From assembly GCF_018613895.1 (NCBI RefSeq), contig NZ_JAGGPH010000016.1, forward strand, positions 62,001 to 126,000: a stretch of 64,000 bases of DNA, given 5' to 3'. This stretch comes from Curtobacterium sp. ISL-83 (lineage in GTDB: Bacteria; Actinomycetota; Actinomycetes; Actinomycetales; Microbacteriaceae). Positions 61,764 to 64,000 of this stretch are shown here, piece after piece; position 1 is the first letter of the stretch, and each line of letters begins with the position of its first letter. The notes below the pieces were generated by a model that was not told the origin of the DNA, did not search any database, and saw only the letters and a list, made by a program, of their open reading frames with translations. The translations under genes and the position numbers were made by a program.

Positions 61764-62875
61764 CAGAAGTTGAAGAAGCGGTCGCGGATCTTGCCGAACA
61801 TCCCCTGCTGGAACCGCGCCAACTCGGGCTTCGCCGCCTTGTGCGACTTCGCGAACTGCTCGACGAGCTGGCGCTCCTTGTGGGAGAGCTTGGTCGGGGT
61901 GACGACCTGCACGCCGACCCGGAGGTCACCGCGTCCGCTGCCCCGCAGCTTCGTGACACCGCGGTCCTTGATCACCAGGACGTCGGCGCTCTGCACACCG
62001 GGACGGACCTCGAGCTCGACCGGGCCGTCGAGACCGTCGATCGTCGTCTTCGTGCCGAGGATCGCGTCGGCCATCTGGACCTCGAGCGTCGCGAGCAGGT
62101 CGTCGCCGTCACGGCTGAAGACGTCGTGGTGCCGGACGCGGACCTCGAGGTAGAGGTCGCCGGACGGGCCGCCGGCCGGTCCGACCTCGCCCTGCCCGGG
62201 CATCTGCAACCGGAGACCGGTTTCGACGCCCGCGGGGACGTCGACCGGGATCGACCGGCGCGCACGGATGCGCCCCTGGCCCTGGCAGGTCGGGCACGGG
62301 TTCGGGATGACCGTGCCGTACCCGCGGCAGGTACCGCACGGCGCGCTCGTGACGACGTTGCCGAGCAACGACCTGACCTGCCGCTGGATGTGGCCCGTCC
62401 CGCCGCAGATGTCGCAGGTCTGGGGGCTCGTGCCCGGCGCGCAGCACGATCCGCCGCAGGTCTCGCAGAGGACCGCGGTGTCGACCTCGACGTCCTTGTG
62501 GGTGCCGAAGACGACCTCGTCCAGGTCGACGTCGATGCGGAGCAGGGCGTCCTGTCCGCGCTCGGCGCGGCTGCGCGGGCCGTTGCCGCGCCCGCCGCCC
62601 GCACCGCCACCGAAGAAGGCGTCGAAGATGTCACTGAACCCGCCGGCGCCACCGCCGAACGGGTTGTCGGCCTGCGGCCCGGCGTCGTACCGACGCCGTT
62701 GCTCGGGGTCGCTCAGCACGTCGTACGCGTGCGTCACGTCCTTGAAGCGCTCGGCGGCGTCCGGGCTCGGGTTCACGTCCGGGTGGAGCTCGCGCGCCAG
62801 TCGGCGGTACGCCTTCTTGATGTCGGCATCGGAGGCGTCTCGCTGGACGCCGAGGACGTCGTAGTGGTCTGCCAC
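61763..62875 (-). CDS. dnaJ: chaperone protein DnaJ (DnaJ2 type)
   Basis: The 370-residue protein has a J domain (DHYDVLGVQRDASDADIKKAYRRLA region with the HPD motif in REHPDVNPS), a Gly/Phe-rich linker and a zinc domain. Its four motifs are CETCGGSC, CDICGGTG, CGTCRGYG and CPTCQGQG, the first departing from C-x-x-C-x-G-x-G. The substrate-binding domain follows. The start is GTG 62875 behind GAGGG. As co-chaperone of DnaK it is in an operon with hrcA upstream. Confidence 0.95.
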   Translation of the reverse strand: MADHYDVLGVQRDASDADIKKAYRRLARELHPDVNPSPDAAERFKDVTHAYDVLSDPEQRRRYDAGPQADNPFGGGAGGFSDIFDAFFGGGAGGGRGNGPRSRAERGQDALLRIDVDLDEVVFGTHKDVEVDTAVLCETCGGSCCAPGTSPQTCDICGGTGHIQRQVRSLLGNVVTSAPCGTCRGYGTVIPNPCPTCQGQGRIRARRSIPVDVPAGVETGLRLQMPGQGEVGPAGGPSGDLYLEVRVRHHDVFSRDGDDLLATLEVQMADAILGTKTTIDGLDGPVELEVRPGVQSADVLVIKDRGVTKLRGSGRGDLRVGVQVVTPTKLSHKERQLVEQFAKSHKAAKPELARFQQGMFGKIRDRFFNF

Positions 62876-62978
62876 GTATCCCTCAGTCGGTTCGGATCGG
62901 TCGGATCGGTTCGGTCAGGAGGCCCGGTGTGCGCCCCGCTGGTGGGTCGCGCCCGTCAGGTGGCCGGGTCGGTCTCGG

Positions 62979-63998
62979 TCAATGCTCACCGAGGAGTTTG
63001 GAGAGGTACCGTGCGACGGCGCGCACGGCGGCCATGTTCGTGCCGTAGTCCATGCGGGTCGGCCCGAGGACGCCCAACCGAGCGACCTCACCGCCCGCCA
63101 GGTAGCCACCGGCGACGATGCTCGTCGCGTCGAGCCCGTACTCGGCGTTCTCCATGCCGATGCTCGCCGCCACCGCGATGTCGTCGACCTGCATCTCACT
63201 GAACAACCGGAGCAGGGTGACTTGTTCCTCGATGGCCTCGAGCACGGGGAAGAGGCCGCCGGAGAAGTCCTGTTCGCTCTTCGCCAGGTTCGCGGCGCCG
63301 GCCATCAGCAGGCGGTCCTGCCGGTTCGCGCCGACCTGCTCGATGAGCGTCGCGACGACCACGCCGGCGAGGGGCTGCCCCTCCGGTCGGAGCTGCTGCG
63401 GGACGGCCCGGAGCGCCCGCGGGACGTCCTGGAGCAGGAGGCCGACGGCAGCGCCGTTCACGACGCTGCGGAGTTCGGTGAGCGCGGTCTCGTCGATCGG
63501 CACGTCGGTCTCGACGACCCGCTGCTCGACCCGCGCGGTGTCCGTGATCAGGACGATCATCAGCCGGGAGTCGCCCAGGCGGACGAGTTCGACGTGCTGG
63601 ACGCGCGCCCGGATCATCGAGGGGTACTGGACGAGGGCGACCTGGTTCGTGAGCTGGCTGAGCAGCCGGACGGTGCGCCCGAGGACCTCGTCGAGGTCGT
63701 TCGGCGCCCCGAGGAACGTCTCGATCGCGTGCCGCTGGGCGCTGGAGAGCGGTCGGGTCCCCGCGAGGTGGTCGACGAAGAGCCGGTAGCCCTTGTCGGT
63801 TGGGACACGACCCGACGAGGTGTGGGGAGCGACGATGAGCTGCTCGTCCTCGAGCTGGGCCATGTCGTTGCGGATGGTGGCGGCGCTGACACCGAAGGCG
63901 TGCCGTTCGACGATGGTCTTCGAGCCGACCGGTTCGCGGGAGGCGACGTAGTCCCGCACGATCGCCTTGAGGACCTCGAGGCTGCGTTCGCTGACCAC
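62979..63998 (-). CDS. hrcA: heat-inducible transcription repressor HrcA
   Basis: The 339-residue protein has the HrcA winged helix (SLEVLKAIVRDYVASREPVGSKTIVERH region, then VSAATIRNDMAQLEDE, TSSGRVPTDKGYRLFVD). The GAF-like effector domain that follows ends NMAAVRAVARYLSKLL. It represses chaperone genes by binding CIRCE elements. The GTG at 63998 is the first start in view but lies two bases from the window edge, so the true start may be further upstream. No CIRCE element is visible within the window. Confidence 0.95.
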   Translation of the reverse strand: MVSERSLEVLKAIVRDYVASREPVGSKTIVERHAFGVSAATIRNDMAQLEDEQLIVAPHTSSGRVPTDKGYRLFVDHLAGTRPLSSAQRHAIETFLGAPNDLDEVLGRTVRLLSQLTNQVALVQYPSMIRARVQHVELVRLGDSRLMIVLITDTARVEQRVVETDVPIDETALTELRSVVNGAAVGLLLQDVPRALRAVPQQLRPEGQPLAGVVVATLIEQVGANRQDRLLMAGAANLAKSEQDFSGGLFPVLEAIEEQVTLLRLFSEMQVDDIAVAASIGMENAEYGLDATSIVAGGYLAGGEVARLGVLGPTRMDYGTNMAAVRAVARYLSKLLGEH

Positions 63999-64000
63999 CT

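Noticed and set aside
61763..62875. Defective zinc motif in DnaJ
   Set aside because: The first motif differs (CETCGGSC), but I believe similar forms are usual in related DnaJ proteins and all Cys positions needed are present, so it is not treated as damage.
62876..64000. CIRCE element for HrcA
   Set aside because: I looked for TTAGCACTC-N9-GAGTGCTAA around dnaJ and hrcA and found none in the window; upstream of hrcA is cut off.

Overview
The window is very GC-rich chromosomal DNA from an actinobacterium, most likely Microbacteriaceae and probably Curtobacterium-like. The evidence is the gene set (FasR beside a fabD-fabH-acpP-fabF operon, DUF3145, AceE-type pyruvate dehydrogenase E1, AhpE-like peroxiredoxin, hrcA-dnaJ-rsmE-HIT-phoH-ybeY-corC-era), frequent 4-base ATGA/GTGA overlaps, many GTG starts, and many genes with a TANNNT box 6-8 bases before the start codon, as in leaderless transcription. 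The genus is inference; no 16S gene is present. There are three tRNA genes and no rRNA, CRISPR array, prophage or recognisable transposase.

Layout. 0-7 kb: the start of an ECF sigma factor, a small lower-GC islet beside tRNA-Val with a frameshifted SdpI-like gene, an aldo/keto reductase, secreted proteins and a two-component system. 7-15 kb: a PMT-like membrane glycosyltransferase, then an accessory cluster (9.2-13.8 kb) of phosphopantetheinyl transferase, carrier protein, acyl-CoA-dehydrogenase-like flavoprotein, amino acid:carrier-protein ligase and a tandem alpha/beta hydrolase with a Cys nucleophile. This is the best candidate for an undescribed pathway: an amino acid loaded as a thioester on a dedicated carrier, oxidised there, then released or transferred. 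15-24 kb: peroxiredoxin, aceE, fasR and the type II fatty-acid synthase operon, with a striking dyad before fabD. 24-30 kb: DUF1684, AI-2E family, tRNA(CAT), GT4 glycosyltransferase, DMT transporter, peptide deformylase, a lipoprotein and tRNA-Asn.

30-38 kb: an oligopeptide-type ABC operon (binding protein, two permeases, a fused double ATPase, an extra ATPase and a D-2-hydroxyacid dehydrogenase). 38-50 kb: housekeeping genes (dnaG, dgt, dusB, YbaK, DsbA/FrnE, glyS, aminotransferase with LysR regulator, uppS, recO). Several intergenic gaps here are filled by distinct repeat families. 50-57 kb: leuA with a leucine-rich leader peptide and attenuator-like hairpin, a MacB/LolCDE-type ABC pair and a NarL-type two-component system. 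57-64 kb: the hrcA-to-era cluster on the minus strand, where hrcA begins at the window edge.

Coding calls rest on reading the translations; family names come from motif recognition, not database searches. Promoters, operators and terminators are pattern calls.
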